In this document: positions 1 to 12,776 of the stretch, in pieces
Layout: the number at the start of each line of letters is the position of its first letter
How positions within the stretch are numbered: position 1 is the stretch's first letter
Source: Coffea arabica
Lineage: Eukaryota > Streptophyta > Magnoliopsida > Gentianales > Rubiaceae
DNA: 64,000 nt
Direction: 5' to 3'
Assembly (NCBI RefSeq): GCF_036785885.1
Contig: NC_092323.1
Location: 5,372,501 to 5,436,500 of the forward strand
Translations under genes and position numbers: made by a program
The notes under the pieces: model-generated
The model's input: only the letters and a program-made list of their open reading frames with translations
What the model was told of the DNA's origin: nothing
The model's database searches: none

Positions 1-544
1 AAAATCAAAAGTTTTATAGGGTAAGAACGCCAGCCCAGCCAAGTAACATTTGATCGAGTACTTACTCTTGATCTGACTCAAACTCTCCACCATCTTTTTC
101 CTGCTAAACTTTTTTGTTTTATTCCATTAATCGGTAAGTTTTATATTACATGGCATTAGTTACTAGATATTTCCAAAACATATTCACGTATCTTAGCTCA
201 TAATTTTTTTTGGTAATGATGTTTTGTTCTAAGCCCGATGCTAGCGAACTCTCCTACTTTTGAGCAAATTGATATTGATACCTGCGTCAATTATGAGTTT
301 GGTTTTTTTTTTTTTTTTGGTTGGTAATACACTGAAACTCATTGTGGGAAAATTCAGTGAAAAATAAATTTTGACATGCGTAAGAATCGAGCAATTAATG
401 ATCTCTCAACCATCTGAGAGAGAAATGAATGCTTGGAATTTTTTAGCCCGGCGAGAAAAGGATATTAATCCTTTGGATGCTAGTAAAATGCCTACAAAAC
501 AAAACCAAAAAAAATGCTAATAAAACATTCTAAGACGAGAATCG
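1..544. other. 3' flank of the patatin-like gene, no gene seen
   Basis: AT-rich sequence downstream of the minus-strand patatin-like gene. It contains a poly-T run near 303-318. I see no supported open reading frame and no repeat ends. It presumably carries the 3' UTR and polyadenylation region of the neighbour. Confidence 0.6.
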
Positions 545-2419
545 TCAGTTGGCTAGTCGGAGCTTCCTTTCATCCGAAAGCAGCTTGGCAAATTGTGTAA
601 GAGCTTCTTCGTTGGTGCCCTCTCCTTGAACAGCCTCAGATCTTCCGGTCTCCAAATTCACCCTCGACACTGGCTTCTTCAGCAGGCTGTTGCCAATCTG
701 GACTAGAGTCTCCATATTTTCCGTGGTTGCGACATCAACTGATGATGCATCCCCAGTCAATCCCTCTTCCTGTTATTCAAAGACCAAGTGGCCTCAATTA
801 GCATGCACTCGTGTTGTGGTTTGATGCTAACATTCATTAAAATATGGTCACGGGTATATGGAAACTTATTATTATTAATTAGCACGGCACTTGTTATTTT
901 GGCTTTGTGTTTGTTTGGTTACCTGGATGCGAAGGTAATTTTTCTCACTGCCAAGTGATTGGAAGAGGGTTGAAACGTGTATATCAACCATATCAGATGT
1001 TGCAGCACCAAAAACATCCAGCAGCGGCGTGGCACCATTGCTGTATACCCATCCCAGCAACCCCCACTGGTTAGCCGCTGCGGCAGTGTATTTTTCCTCG
1101 TTTTTGGCCATTCCTGTGCCTAGCGACAACACCAGCATTCTATTGCTCTCCATGGGCTTCAAATCCGTCAATTGAAATTGGCCCGTCAAAATTTGTTTGG
1201 AAATATGGGTTATGGCCATCAGAGTCTATGGAGAATTATATTATTTCAAAGGAAAAAAAATATAAATAAATCAGCTCCTTTTAGACAGCTTTATAAGTAC
1301 CAGAAAGCAAGTCTCTTCTATAAGCAGCTAAATTAAGGAGAGGGAAGATGTGCAACACATGGTGATAGAGATACTGACTGGATTATTAGCAGCAACTCCT
1401 CCATCAATGAGATCAAAGCTGCGTGTGTTCCCTTGTGCGTCCTTGGTCTCGAAGTAGTACGGTGGAAGATAGGTGGGTGCTGCGGAAGTGCTGATGCAGA
1501 CATCTGATAGCAGAGCATTCTTAGAAGCATTTGCTTTGGCCTGCTTAAAAGTATATTCAGGCACGTTAGTGTGATCTAGCATCCATCAGTAAAGTCTTTT
1601 ATAGCACTACTAGTTTACAGGGACCATACGTCAATTGTGGAGAAGATAATCGGTTGAAGGCGCTTGATATCGAAAGTGGGTATGACCACGTCTGTTAACG
1701 TGTTTTCCATGGTGAGATTGCCCAATAGTCTCTTTATCAACGAGTGCAAGTACTTGCCATCGTACTTTGGTCCTCCCAACAAATTTGTAAGCGATTTTAC
1801 CACGTCCTTGCGGCTTGATTGATTACACAAACGTTCAACAATAAAATAGAGGCAGAAATTTTTTTTTTTTCTTTTGAAAGGAATCTGAATTTCGAGGAAC
1901 TAAAAAGTTTTGGTCTTACTAAGTTTTTGGTTATCTTGTATACCTGCTCTCGGGAAAGATCTGGGGGGAGTTTTGCAAGTAGAAGCTGGTTATGTCTTTG
2001 GCAGCGTAAAGAGGGCGGCTGTCCTTATTTGGGGCAGTGAGCATGGTGGTGACAAGCCCACCTGTGCTAGTCCCTGCAACTACATCAAAGTAATCTGCGA
2101 TTCTTGCATTCGGTCCATCGAGTTCCTACCAAACAGTCAAGTATGACGTACTTTTAAGTACTACTACAAACTTAGATTGGTTGTAAATGGGGTTTTATGT
2201 TGTATACTTAAAAATTCAAAACATGATTATCTGAAATACCTGAAGTTTGGCTTCCAGGAAAGCAAGAATGGTGCCGGGAATGATGCCTCTGATACCCCCT
2301 CCGTCTATGCTTAGAACTGTAGCCAACCTTCCTTTAGTTATAGCATCTGTCAAAGGAGGTTGTAGGAGGTTGAAGGTTGTTAATAAGGCAAGTGTTAGGA
2401 TTAGCTGATTCATCTTCAT
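545..2419 (-). CDS. patatin-like lipid acyl hydrolase (phospholipase A type)
   Basis: Six exons on the minus strand: 2419-2240, 2125-1944, 1813-1630, 1540-1379, 1225-923 and 769-545. All joins are GT-AG and keep phase, giving 411 residues, the usual length for plant patatin-like proteins. The first ~26 residues ([19 protein letters not shown]...) look like a signal peptide. The oxyanion-hole motif DGGGIRG is at residues 39-45, the nucleophile motif GTSTG at 78-82 (Ser80), and the catalytic Asp in DGGVAANNP at about 228, so the Ser-Asp dyad is complete. Family knowledge: these enzymes deacylate galactolipids and phospholipids, act in defence and lipid turnover, and some serve as storage proteins. 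The start was chosen at the first ATG that leaves a clean signal peptide; a second ATG lies two codons on. The gene appears intact; its substrate cannot be read from sequence. Confidence 0.9.
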
Positions 2420-3047
2420 GCTTTGGGCCAAATTCCGACAGGATCTATATATATACACAGATATAATCTAGTACTTCCCTTTTCTTCCTTTTTTTCGGCG
2501 AGGAACTGGATTTTATATTCTCAAATCTAAAATATGCATCAGGGGGAATCAAGAAACTGGCAAGTATTTTGCAGAGAAGGATCTATATGTACTTGAGATT
2601 TCTACGAGTATGATCTCAGTTCTGGTTTGCAGCCATGGGTAGACTTTTCCATCATCAACGTCCCATCTGTTTACGGAAAAAGAATAGTCCCATTTCCTCC
2701 TAAATGGGATTGGCAGTGAAAGTTTCTTCACGTGTCAACTTCTTATCTTTCGTCGCCTGACTAGCTATTTTCGATCCGGTACCATACTACATTTATGGTA
2801 CACCATATATGAAAGCTGACAAAGCAATTGTCTTCCTTTTTTTTTTTTTTCAAACCGTAGGATTTCATAATAGTTTGTTGATTTTTCTTGCAGTCATCAA
2901 TTATTGAATAAGTACTATTCTTTTGGGCTGCGGAGCAAATTAAGCTGCGTACTCTTTATTGTAAAAGCACTTACGTATTAGACCTGTAAGAAAAATCTGG
3001 ATGATTTTTCGTTTCTTCATACCATACCGTTGCTAAATGAGCTCAGA

Positions 3048-3175
3048 CGTTTTTCGTCGAAAAATTACATCGTTTTTCGTGATCACATTTCCCTATTATC
3101 TTTTTTTCTCACATACATCAAATCACTACAGTAATTTTTTCACGAAAAATCATGGAAAATGCAATCCAAACACAA
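3048..3175 (+). repeat. short dispersed MITE-like repeat, copy 1
   Basis: This stretch shares a core with 12640-12776, 14405-14525 and, inverted, 21540-21645 and 21727-21897. Shared words, with small changes, are TTTTTCGTGA, CTCACATA, a TCGCTACAGTAATTTTT-like block and the end TGCAATCCAAACAC. The outer ends resemble TGTTTGGA inverted repeats. A dispersed non-autonomous DNA transposon is the likely explanation; superfamily not determined. Confidence 0.5.
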
Positions 3176-4005
3176 CCTAAACTTGGGGAGAAAAACTGAA
3201 GCTTACCACAGGAGAAGCCAGTTAATTCTCTTTTAAATGTCGAAAAAGCAAAAAATAAAAGAGTTTCAGGAGAATGACGAACATAATAAAGTGAGGATTT
3301 AGGAAGTTGATATGTTCTAATCCCCGCAACAATCTCAATAATGTGACCCAATTATTTGACTGATCATGACAAGTATATTACGTGGATTGTAATTACATGA
3401 AATGAGACGTAAAATAGTACAGTTTCTCCCTTCTTGATTTTTCTATTCCCTGGATTATTTATTGCCCTTAGCAAAGGATTAGGGCGTAGAAAACCCAGTC
3501 ACAATAAAATGCTTCCTTTGAACTTCACAATCATACGTCTCTCAATAGCAATAACAGCATCGCTTTTTGATCTAAAGGTCTTCCCAACGCGTTTTTCTGC
3601 TCGACTATCTCTCTCTCTTTAGTCTTTTCTCGGCGAGTTACTTACGAACCGGAGTTTCCTGAATTCAAAAGCGTCCTTTTGATCGTCGTCAACAAAGCAT
3701 CTTGTTCAAGGGCTGAGCTGACCCGACCAAGAAGTGTTCTTCCTTTGCAACTTCCGACCGAATGGCATCGGTTTTTTCTTGATTGTGAGAGGTACATAAA
3801 TATTCCTGACCAACATGTGATAACCACTTAAAATTGTGAGTGGGAAGCATGGATGAATCATTCGCTGTAAAGTGTAAAAGCCCCGCATGCATTGTGGGCG
3901 AATCATCTTTATCTTTGCCTTCTTTGTCCACACCTAACGAAAAAATGTTTGAGAATGAGAAAACCCAATAAGTTCTTCTTTGCTAAAATGTTTGGGTTGG
4001 AAGTC

Positions 4006-4443
4006 TAGGGCTGCAAACGAATCGAGCCGCTCGCGAGCGGCTCGAGTCAAGCTCGAGTTAAACTCGAGCTCGAACTCGAGCTCAGAATATTAAGCTCGTT
4101 AGCTCGCGAGCTGACTCGCGAGCTTGAGTATATATATATTTTTTATTTTTTTTTATTTTTTATTTAATAATAAAATTACGTATATTATATATTTTTATTT
4201 TTTATTTTCATAGTAAAATTACGTATATATCCTTAATATTTTATTCTTTATTAAGAAAAAAATATTATTTTATTTATTTTTTAAAAAGTAAAATAATTAT
4301 TTTTTTTTTCGAGCTCGACTTGATTCGAGTCGAGCTCGAGCTTGAAAATTGCCGGCTCGTCGAGCTCGAGCTTGGTAAAATTTAGTCGAGGCTCGGCTCG
4401 ATTAGCTCAAAGCTCGACTCGGCTCGGCTCGTTTGCAGCCCTA
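4006..4443. mobile_element. hAT-like MITE with CTCGAG-rich subterminal repeats
   Basis: The element has 15-bp perfect terminal inverted repeats, TAGGGCTGCAAACGA on the left and its complement on the right. Subterminal regions are dense in CTCGAG/GCTCGAG words, and the core (about 4136-4300) is very AT-rich with no coding potential. The right flank begins GTTGGAAC and a matching GTTGGAAG lies two bases outside the left end, an imperfect 8-bp target duplication. The TAGGG start with an 8-bp duplication fits hAT-type MITEs; the superfamily call is inference. Confidence 0.75.
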
Positions 4444-5187
4444 GTTGGAACGATGAACGATAGACATGTCGAATTCAGTTGTGTGTAATAGAAACAAAAT
4501 GGATTGATTCACTGAACTCAAACTAAGGTTCCGTCTGAATTCTTAAGTCTGAATTCTAAAATCTGAATACTGAAACAATTAATTTGCTAAATTTTAAGTA
4601 CTGAAAATAAATACATGAATATCTGAATTTTAATGTTAAATCTATTTATACTGTTTGATAAATATTTTATAACTAAATGCTTAATAAGTTAAATTTGACA
4701 ATTTTGTGTTTATATCTTTTCATCCAAAAAAGAAATAGAACCTATGATTTAATTAGTTTAAAATTGTTAGGTATGAAAATGACAATAATATTTATTTTTA
4801 AATCAAATTGATATAAAAGATTAAATATATTATATGAGGAGTATGGAGAAGGTGTGAAAGTTATTAAAAAGGAAGAAAAGGGAAATAGAGAACCGTTAGA
4901 TAGAAAATATCAAATTATTTAATTAGATAAAAATTTTGAACATAATTAACAAACAATGGTAGATTTGATAGATAAAATAAGTTAGTTGAAATAATTATAT
5001 TGATTCTTATCAAAATTAAGCATTCAGTTAGGATTCTTGTACTGAAAAAAATACACACAAATTTAGCACTGTTTAACAAGTTCAATAGATGGATTTTCAT
5101 TTATCAAACACTCAAAACATCTGAATGTATGAAACAGTTCAGGTTGAGCACTTTTTATAACTAAATATAGCATATTAGTCAGCTGAT

Positions 5188-5412
5188 TTAACGTTGTCGC
5201 AGGAGGTAAAGTGTCACGGGGAAAAGACTCCATGATTCTAGGGTGAATTCACCGCTGGGAGTCTGAAATGACTTCTCCGATGTATGATAGCTGAGGCACC
5301 GTCGGGCTTCAATCATTGGAGATTGGATCCTCTGCGATTGTAATTTGTAAATGCAATCGCATGAGGCAATTAATGGCTGAGATCGGCCGAGTCGAATCAA
5401 AACTGATCTCAA
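5188..5412 (-). other. ATG-less ORF, possible gene fragment
   Basis: An open frame of about 74 codons that begins TTG AGA TCA GTT rather than with ATG. The product is rich in Arg, Ser, Leu and Gln near the start and contains the stretch RRCLSYHTSEKS, resembling the N-terminus of a small plant mitochondrial-type protein, though I cannot name the family. It sits between two transposon-like regions and could be a captured or decayed first exon. It could also be chance. Confidence 0.25.
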
Positions 5413-5693
5413 TCCTTAATTTGAATTTCATAATTTCATCCTTTCTATCTTCAAAATGCTTCTTTTAATTCAACCATTTATGAATTTTTTTTTCCTATAG
5501 AGAAGAACCATTTAGGATATAGAAAGCATGTAATTCGATTTTCCAATTAGTAGCAAAACCGACTTTAGTAAGACTTCAAGAAAGATAAAAAGAAAATATG
5601 CACGGAATGATATCTTTGTCTAACATTGCCATACCGAAGAATTAGTTACACCAGATTATCACATCCAACTATTGATGTACATATTACTAATTG

Positions 5694-6236
5694 GCGGGGT
5701 TGTTCATCGGCCCGGTGATCGGTAATTCAGTAAAAAGAAAAAAAAATTAATTTTTTTCAATTTTTTTTCAATAACGTCAACATTCAATTATCGTCCAAAC
5801 TTTTACTTGGTAATTGAATTTTAGTCGAATAATCGGTATTTCGATAAAATACCCAAGATTTTTATATTGATTTTCTAATATAGATTAGTTAAGTACATTT
5901 AATATGTAATTAATAATATAAAAGTTATTAATATGTTAATTAATGTGCTTTTAAGGTCACATATTTGTTTATGAGCATAAATTATAGCATATAACAATAA
6001 TATGTAATATGACATATTATTAGGCATGAAATATATAAAATATTGACTTAAAATATGAAATTTAGTAAAATCAGGAGTTCAGAAATAGAATTTCAATATC
6101 CATTTCCAAAATGTTTCATCAAATTTTAAGATTAGATCTTAATCGATTTTCTCGAATTCTATTTCATCCGTATCCAATTTTTGATCTAAATTTGATCGAC
6201 TGTTCATTCGATTTCTGCCGAAGTGTGAACACCCTT
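5694..6236. mobile_element. hAT-like MITE
   Basis: The left end reads GCGGGGTTGTTCA and the right end TGTGAACACCCTT, sharing a GGGTGTTCA-type inverted terminus. Flanks are ACTAATTG (5686-5693) on the left and GCTAATTG (6237-6244) on the right, a one-mismatch 8-bp target duplication. The interior is AT-rich and non-coding. An 8-bp duplication fits a non-autonomous hAT element. Confidence 0.6.
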
Positions 6237-6954
6237 GCTAATTGTTGAAAAAATGATTTGATAATTGATGATGATCCAGCTGAAGCATGGAGAAAAAAAT
6301 GACCACGTGACTTGATGGGGAAAAGAAAAGTAATTTTCAATCTCGGCAGTCAATCTAAAAGGCTATTGGTCAAAGACGAGGGAAAGTGTTCATAATTAGT
6401 TCCCATTTGGCAATTTGCTAAAGGCAGTTTCATACTTTTGGAGTCTTGCAATTCACGTTTGGTTTGGTCCTACAAACCCCTCAATTTGACCATCCTTTTC
6501 AGTCCAAAGTTTTGCTGGTTGTTAACCATGGATCATATCGTACACAATACAACACAGGGTGATAAATGATAATTTGATGACCCACCGGCTGTGGCCGAAT
6601 TGAACGAGTTTTAAGCACTGCGGAACTAGATACAGGCCTGTAAACGCAAGTATACAGCCCAAAAAGTGACATTTGGGCCAGTAGCAAACCGTCTGGTGTT
6701 CCTGGTCCAGAAAAGTCCAGAGTCCACACAATAGTAAGATATTTATCCAGAGAAGAAAAACAAAGGAAAACGGAAATACTTACCATCGTCAAATGACCCG
6801 TGTGTGTGCTGTGAAAATATTCCAATTCCCCCGCCACGCAAACACTCTGAAGTCTTCTTCACCTTCTCCGTCGGTTTCCGAAAAAAAGCTCCGTTTCATC
6901 ATCTCTCCTCCGTTGATCCACAATCCAGGAACAAGCTCCCTTTCCATCTCCTTA

Positions 6955-9900
6955 ATGGCCCATTCCAGGCCCAGGTTTTCTCTATTTGAAGTTACTTTTT
7001 GGTTTTTTTTTCCCCTGATTAAAGTTCCATCCAAGCCTTCTTCTTCTTTTTCATTTTTCTTTTTTCATACCTGTTTACTTGGCTCAGGATTTTAGAGCAA
7101 GCCGAGGCCGATTGCGACGGTAAAATTACGGATAATATAGCAGGAGAGCGAAAGTACGCTGAAATTGTTGTGATACGTCATGGTGAAACCGAATGGAATG
7201 CCGATGGGAGAATTCAGGTTTTTCTGACGGCAGTTACTAGCTCAATTAATTTTGTTTACGGAATTTTGATCCCAAATTTATGTTATAGTAGATAAACAAT
7301 TGCCCTATCCCTATCTATCCTGTCAGGATAATCGTTACTCTTCCCGTGTATAATCTTCTATGAATTGGTAGATTCTCTTCAAAATTAGTGATGTTGTTTA
7401 ATCTTCGTACATAGGGGCACTTAGACGTTGAGTTAAACGACGTAGGAAGAGAGCAAGCTACCGCGGTAATCCTTGACTTGTGCAATACAGTTTATGCATT
7501 TTATCATGCACGTAGTTGGTGTGGTTTAAGGATAAAAGTTCTGTTTGGTTTGTTAAAAGGTGGCTGAGCGAGTTTCCAAAGAGTTCAAAGTCTCTGCGGT
7601 TTACTCATCTGACTTGAAGAGAGCATTTGAGACTGCACAGATTATAGCAAGCAGCTGCGGGGGCCTTCAGGTATCAATTAGTTATTAATCTACTAGTTTG
7701 CCATTCACCCAATTCCTCTTGCTAAGTTGTGCTGGATATGCGAATAAACTAGACTTTGGTATCACTATCTGATTTTGAGCATTGGAAGTGCTCACTGCTG
7801 AATTCTGGTCAGCAATTGGTTGGAATCTATCATTTTCCTCGTTTTAATGAAGGCTTCAGTTTATGTTTCTTCTATCTTGATTGAGAAAGTATGTACTCTG
7901 TGTTCCTTTTCTGCATTAAAATTTTTTGAAATTGATTGGAGATGATATAAACACGCTGTGTGACTTTCTTTTCATGTGTTTCCCATGGAAAGTTCTCATC
8001 TAGGAGGTCTTGCTAGCATTTTTTAAATGAAGTTGAAGTCTGCATTGTTGTCATTATCGCAGTGAACAGAAGAATGTCTACATTTAGGAGTTACCAGCAA
8101 TCTATATATAGGAGTTAACTGCCATTTTATTGGAGTTATTATTAAGATACTTCTCTTTTATTCCTGTAACAAAATGCAAATGTGTCTTAGCATTTGCATA
8201 AAGGCCTACCAGGCATGGAGGTGGGAAATGGTCTACATGTTTTACAACATAAATTTTAATGCCAATGGTGGTCCTTAAAATATCGGTATGTAGACCATCA
8301 ATTGAGCATCACATTGCTTGTTTTGCATTGTTGGGATCAGGTTCTTGAAGACCCAGACCTGCGGGAAAGACATCTCGGGGATCTCCAAGGCCTAGTGGTT
8401 CGTGAAGCTGCCAAAAGCAGTTCGAAGGCTTATAGAGCATTTGTATCTAAACGAAGGGATGAAGAAATTCCAGTGAGTTTTATGTTTTATATCTGTTGCG
8501 GATGACCAATGCACCATTAAATTAAGTCTGTTTCTATGGTTGTTAGAACTATATTTTCATCAAAGTGCCTCATAGACACCTTGGTCCCTAATGATTACCT
8601 AAGAATTAACTGGGCTGAAGGAGAGGTAATGGCAGAAAAGTTGGTTGGATAACATTTTGATGACCTCATTCTATTTGGAAGCACCATTTTGTCTCCCTGA
8701 TTGGAGACTTCATTGACTGATAATGTTGCTTTTTATCGAATATGCTCCTGACCCAGTAAGTACGGCCTAAAATTCTACTTCAAAAGTAAGTGTATTGCTT
8801 GATATCTTCACCAGCAATGCTTGGGCTGATTTTCTTTACTTGCTAAAATGGTACCTTCCTGAAAAAAGGAGTAATGTATCTTTCATTTTTATTTGTTGAA
8901 TAAAATAAGTTTTCATCCTTTAATTAGCTCTGTCTTGGAAGGAGATGGATGCCTCATGATTGTGATGGTGCTAATTTGCGGTCAAGCTTGTTATTCATTT
9001 GGTTACATGTCAAATTGTTAGGTTTATAATCCCGTGTTTTTGATCGGCGCAGCTGATGTTAAGCTACTAGACACTAGATTTGCTGGTGCTTATCTATTCC
9101 CACTGGAATACTGCTCGTGGGATCCAATAACCTTGTCTGATACTGGAAGTCCTTCTATAGTTGCATGGTTGTATAGTGTAATTGAGTAAGGATGCATAGT
9201 TTCCTTGTAGGTGCCTTTGGCATTTGCAGAGAAACCAAGCAGTTTTTTGGTTCAACCAATTTTTTCTCGAGTATCTTTTTCCCTTGACATGGTATACCCA
9301 AAATTCACCCTGCAATAACAAGATCCCCCTTTTGTATCATTAAAATGTCTGTAGTTTATGTTTTTGTTTCTAGAAAATGAAGATTGACACAAATACTTGT
9401 AATAAAACAAGCAAGTTGCACAAAATTGGTTTAAATGGTCAGATTGGACAAGCCTACCCGCTCCCCTACCTTCCATGTAACACGACAAACACCATAAACA
9501 GAGGGTAATTGACTACTACTTGCCATTGCAGGGTGGTGGAGAAAGTCTTGATCAACTTTATCAACGCTGCACATCTTCGCTGCAAAGGATTGCAAACAAG
9601 CACATAGGTACTACAAGACTCAAAATCACAATGGTTCGTGGAAAAATATAGCATGTGATCCTAGTTTCAATTGCAGGGGAGCGAGTAGTTGCGGTCACTC
9701 ATGGAGGAGTTATCAGAGCACTTCATAGACGGGCATCTTCACATGGGCGGTCTGCTGGGAAGATTATGAATACATGTGTCAATGTATTTCAGTTGTCTGA
9801 TGAGGATGAGTGGTCCATTAAAGTATGGGGTGACGTGAGTCATCTTAACCAGACTGGCATTTTGGAGTCTGGTTTTGGTGGGGACAAATCTTCTGGTTAG
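6955..9900 (+). CDS. histidine phosphatase family protein (phosphoglycerate mutase-like)
   Basis: Seven exons: 6955-6974, 7088-7217, 7415-7465, 7560-7670, 8341-8472, 9532-9607 and 9677-9900. All are GT-AG and phase-consistent, giving 247 residues. The first exon is only 20 nt; it was chosen because its ATG splices in frame to the exon at 7088. The RHGETEWN motif (phospho-acceptor His at about 38), ERHLGDLQG, and the second catalytic motif THGG (His at about 182) are all present, so the active site looks complete. Plant orthologues are usually annotated as phosphoglycerate mutase-like protein 4. True glycolytic mutase activity is not implied; many members are small-molecule phosphatases. No targeting peptide is obvious. 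Introns 4 and 5 are long (670 and 1059 bp). Confidence 0.9.
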
Positions 9901-12639
9901 TCTTTACATGTCTACTTGACATCGACAAACCTGGAATTTTGTAGGGGACATGCCCCTTTCACCATTATAAATCGCTGAAACATTCGAATTGGTTCAACAA
10001 CTACGATTAATTAATTAGAATCTTCATTATAATTTTGACAATGTTGCGACATGTGATATGTATGTATCAGCATGGCCATCAATTGTCATCCCGTTTTGTA
10101 ATTTTTATTTATCAACAAAGCCGGGACATGCAAGGATAAGTTGATGTCGAAAACCATTTAGGAAATGGTGGAAGGTGATTAGCCGTCAGATCAGTTGCTG
10201 GGGTAAGAGGTTATCTTACTTAGATGAAGTTTTAACCGGTTTCTAACTCTACAAAAGTATCATGATCACCCAATAAGAAGGGTTTTAATTTTTTTCAAAT
10301 GAACAATTTGAAGGCTTATTGATTCTGCTTAGTCCGCGGTGCTAGCAGTGGGGTTGTATGAGATTTTATTTGGTCTAAAGTGGAGCAATTTTGAAAAGAA
10401 TTAATTGGATAACAATGAATAATAAAAATGAAATATCAAAAAGAACCAAATGAATAAACTGTTGCGCGGCAATTGGCTTGTTTATGGTAACATTGCCATT
10501 GAGCAAACATGTTTCTGTTAGTGCAGGGTGTCATGCGTGACACGTGCTGGTCCACCCTCGTCAAGCTTTTGAGGAAAAATTATACAAATAGTCCTTCGCA
10601 TATTAACTTCGTATTTTTTTTTACATTTTTCACATATGAGGTGATTATTTTTGACACATGGCATATTGATTTTGCACTTTTTACATCATTCACATACTAA
10701 AAAAATGATTTTTTTGTTCCTCACAAATGAAAAGTGCACTTTTTTAGTTCCTCAACTAATTTCTACTCATATTCTTGTTGGAAAAAATCACATATACCTC
10801 ATGCCTTGTAAACTTTAGCGGCAATATCGGAAGATTGCAAAAAAAAAAAAAAAGGAAAAAACATCCCTCAAATTGCTTTCTTCTTAGCCCTATTTTCTTA
10901 ACAAAAAATGTGGCAGCGGCCATGTTTGTCTCTGGCCACCACTAAATTCAATCACAAATTTTCATCAAAATTCAACTTCTCGCTCAATTTTTCACGTAGA
11001 ATCTAATTTTAATATTAATTTTTAAAAAAAAAAAAAAAACAAATGCAAGTGAAAAATACTAACGGTTAGATTTTGATTTCAGTAGTAGTTTCGCATTTTT
11101 TCTAAAATGATATAACTAATAGGAAAAGAGGCAATATTTGTCGTAGCAAATTCTATCCGCCAATGTTTTTTTTTTTGTAAAAAATGATATCGAAGCGCAT
11201 GAGCAGCAAACTTGTAGGGGAGGGATCAGAATTTCAAATGTAAAAGTAGTTTGGACATAAAAATAATTTCAATTGACAGATGGGGAGCAAGAAGCCTCGA
11301 GCATGAACCCTGCAATCCTCAGAATCACTCAAGTATGTCTAGATTTTAAGATGAAATATTTCAACGATTAGATTATCGTTCTATATTTCTACTTGCTTCG
11401 GTCCCCGATTCACCGATAAATAAAAATTAGTTCAATGTCAATTGTCAACCTATTACACTTTCCACTCAATAAGATAAATTGCGATGTCTTCAAGTCAAAC
11501 ACAAGAACGGCCGTTGGTTATAAAATAAAAAGGAAGGGGGAAAGAAAGAAGAGCAAATTAATGTTGAGTTGGATGAATATGATGGTACTCGGAAGAATTT
11601 ATGAGTAAGCAAAGGATTTAACGGGGGATTGCCATTTAACCTGTCGCCATTCTAGTGCGATAATGAAGGAAGAAGTGGTGGCAGTAGCTCAATTCATGTG
11701 TTCGCCACTTCCGAGTAGTTATGGCGAACAGCTTTTGACATTTTCAGTAAACATAATCATCTATCAAAAAGTTGAAAACCCCCCGTCTTTTCTCTTCACC
11801 TTCTCTCTTCCGAGCAAACAAAGAACAATAAAACAGAAAATCCACCCTCAAATCAATAAAGAAACCCCGAATCATCACCGAGGATAGGGTTGAATTGATT
11901 AGTAAGATGGGATGGATTACAAGTATAAAATTTTGAATTTATGACCTTTTACTTAAAAAAAAAAAGAGCCCAAACTAACTGAGTAGGTCGAAACTGATTT
12001 CTTCCACATCAGTAGTTATTAATTATTACGCCACATATAATTGACAATTTTATCAAGAGCAATTACTATCTTTACTTAAAAATACATAGTAATAGTAGTA
12101 AATACATAAGGAGCAAAGCCAAATCGAGTATCAAATTCAAGTTCTCAATAACTAACTTAGTTGGGTCCGTTTCCATCCTCTCCCTCCTTCCCTAATAGAG
12201 TATCGGTTGTAAATTGTCCTACTCAAAAAAATAAAGAAATATCAAATCCGCGGGTGACATTTATTTGTAGCATCATCCCTCATGTGAAATGGTTGAATTG
12301 GTTGCATTTCTTGTGCATGCAATGTACAATTGAATTGACCCATCTTTCCTGTTCATTTTTTTTCTCCCTGGAACAGAAAACGTATCTGGTTCGTTGACTT
12401 TAAACATTTTAATAACCAAAAACGTGGTACTGTTGATCTAGTCGCAGCATCAGAGGCATTTTACAGTTGAATGGTTCAGATTTTGGGGCATCCCAGATTG
12501 ATTTAGTAGTCCCATAATATATAGTAGTATTATAGTAACATGTCTCTGCAACTTTAATACATGGACGAGTTTTTCTCCATATGCAGATTCACGGTCAGAG
12601 GTAAGAGAAGGAAACCGCCTGTGGCAATTATAAACCTTG

Positions 12640-12776
12640 TTTGGAAAGTAATTTTCTAAAGAAAAAATTATTACGTTTTTTGTGAATATATTTTTTAATC
12701 ACTTTTTTACCTCACATATTTCAAGTCGCTACAACATTTTTTTACAACAAATTTTTAAAAAAACTGCAATCCAATG
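12640..12776 (+). repeat. short dispersed MITE-like repeat, copy 2
   Basis: Starts TGTTTGGAAAGTAATTTTC and ends TGCAATCCAA, with the shared TTTTTTAATCACTTTTTTACC core. Same family as the copies at 3048, 14405, 21540 and 21727. The ends form a short imperfect inverted repeat (TTTGGA / TCCAA). Confidence 0.5.

Larger units (their letters stand above)
2420..6954. other. intergenic spacer with MITE insertions
   Basis: No convincing intact gene. The spacer holds a copy of a short dispersed repeat (3048-3175), a CTCGAG-rich hAT-like MITE (4006-4443), a second hAT-like MITE (5694-6236) and an ATG-less ORF (5188-5412), each listed separately. The stretch 4526-5145 is AT-rich with repeated TCTGAAT and TGTTTGATAAAT-like words and may be a degraded transposon whose ends I could not fix. 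The promoters of the divergent patatin-like and phosphatase-like genes should lie at the two edges. Confidence 0.6.

Noticed and set aside
6499-7095. ORFs on both strands around the first exon of the phosphatase-like gene
   Set aside because: They overlap the likely 5' UTR, exon 1 and intron 1 of the better supported gene. Their products are unlike known proteins.
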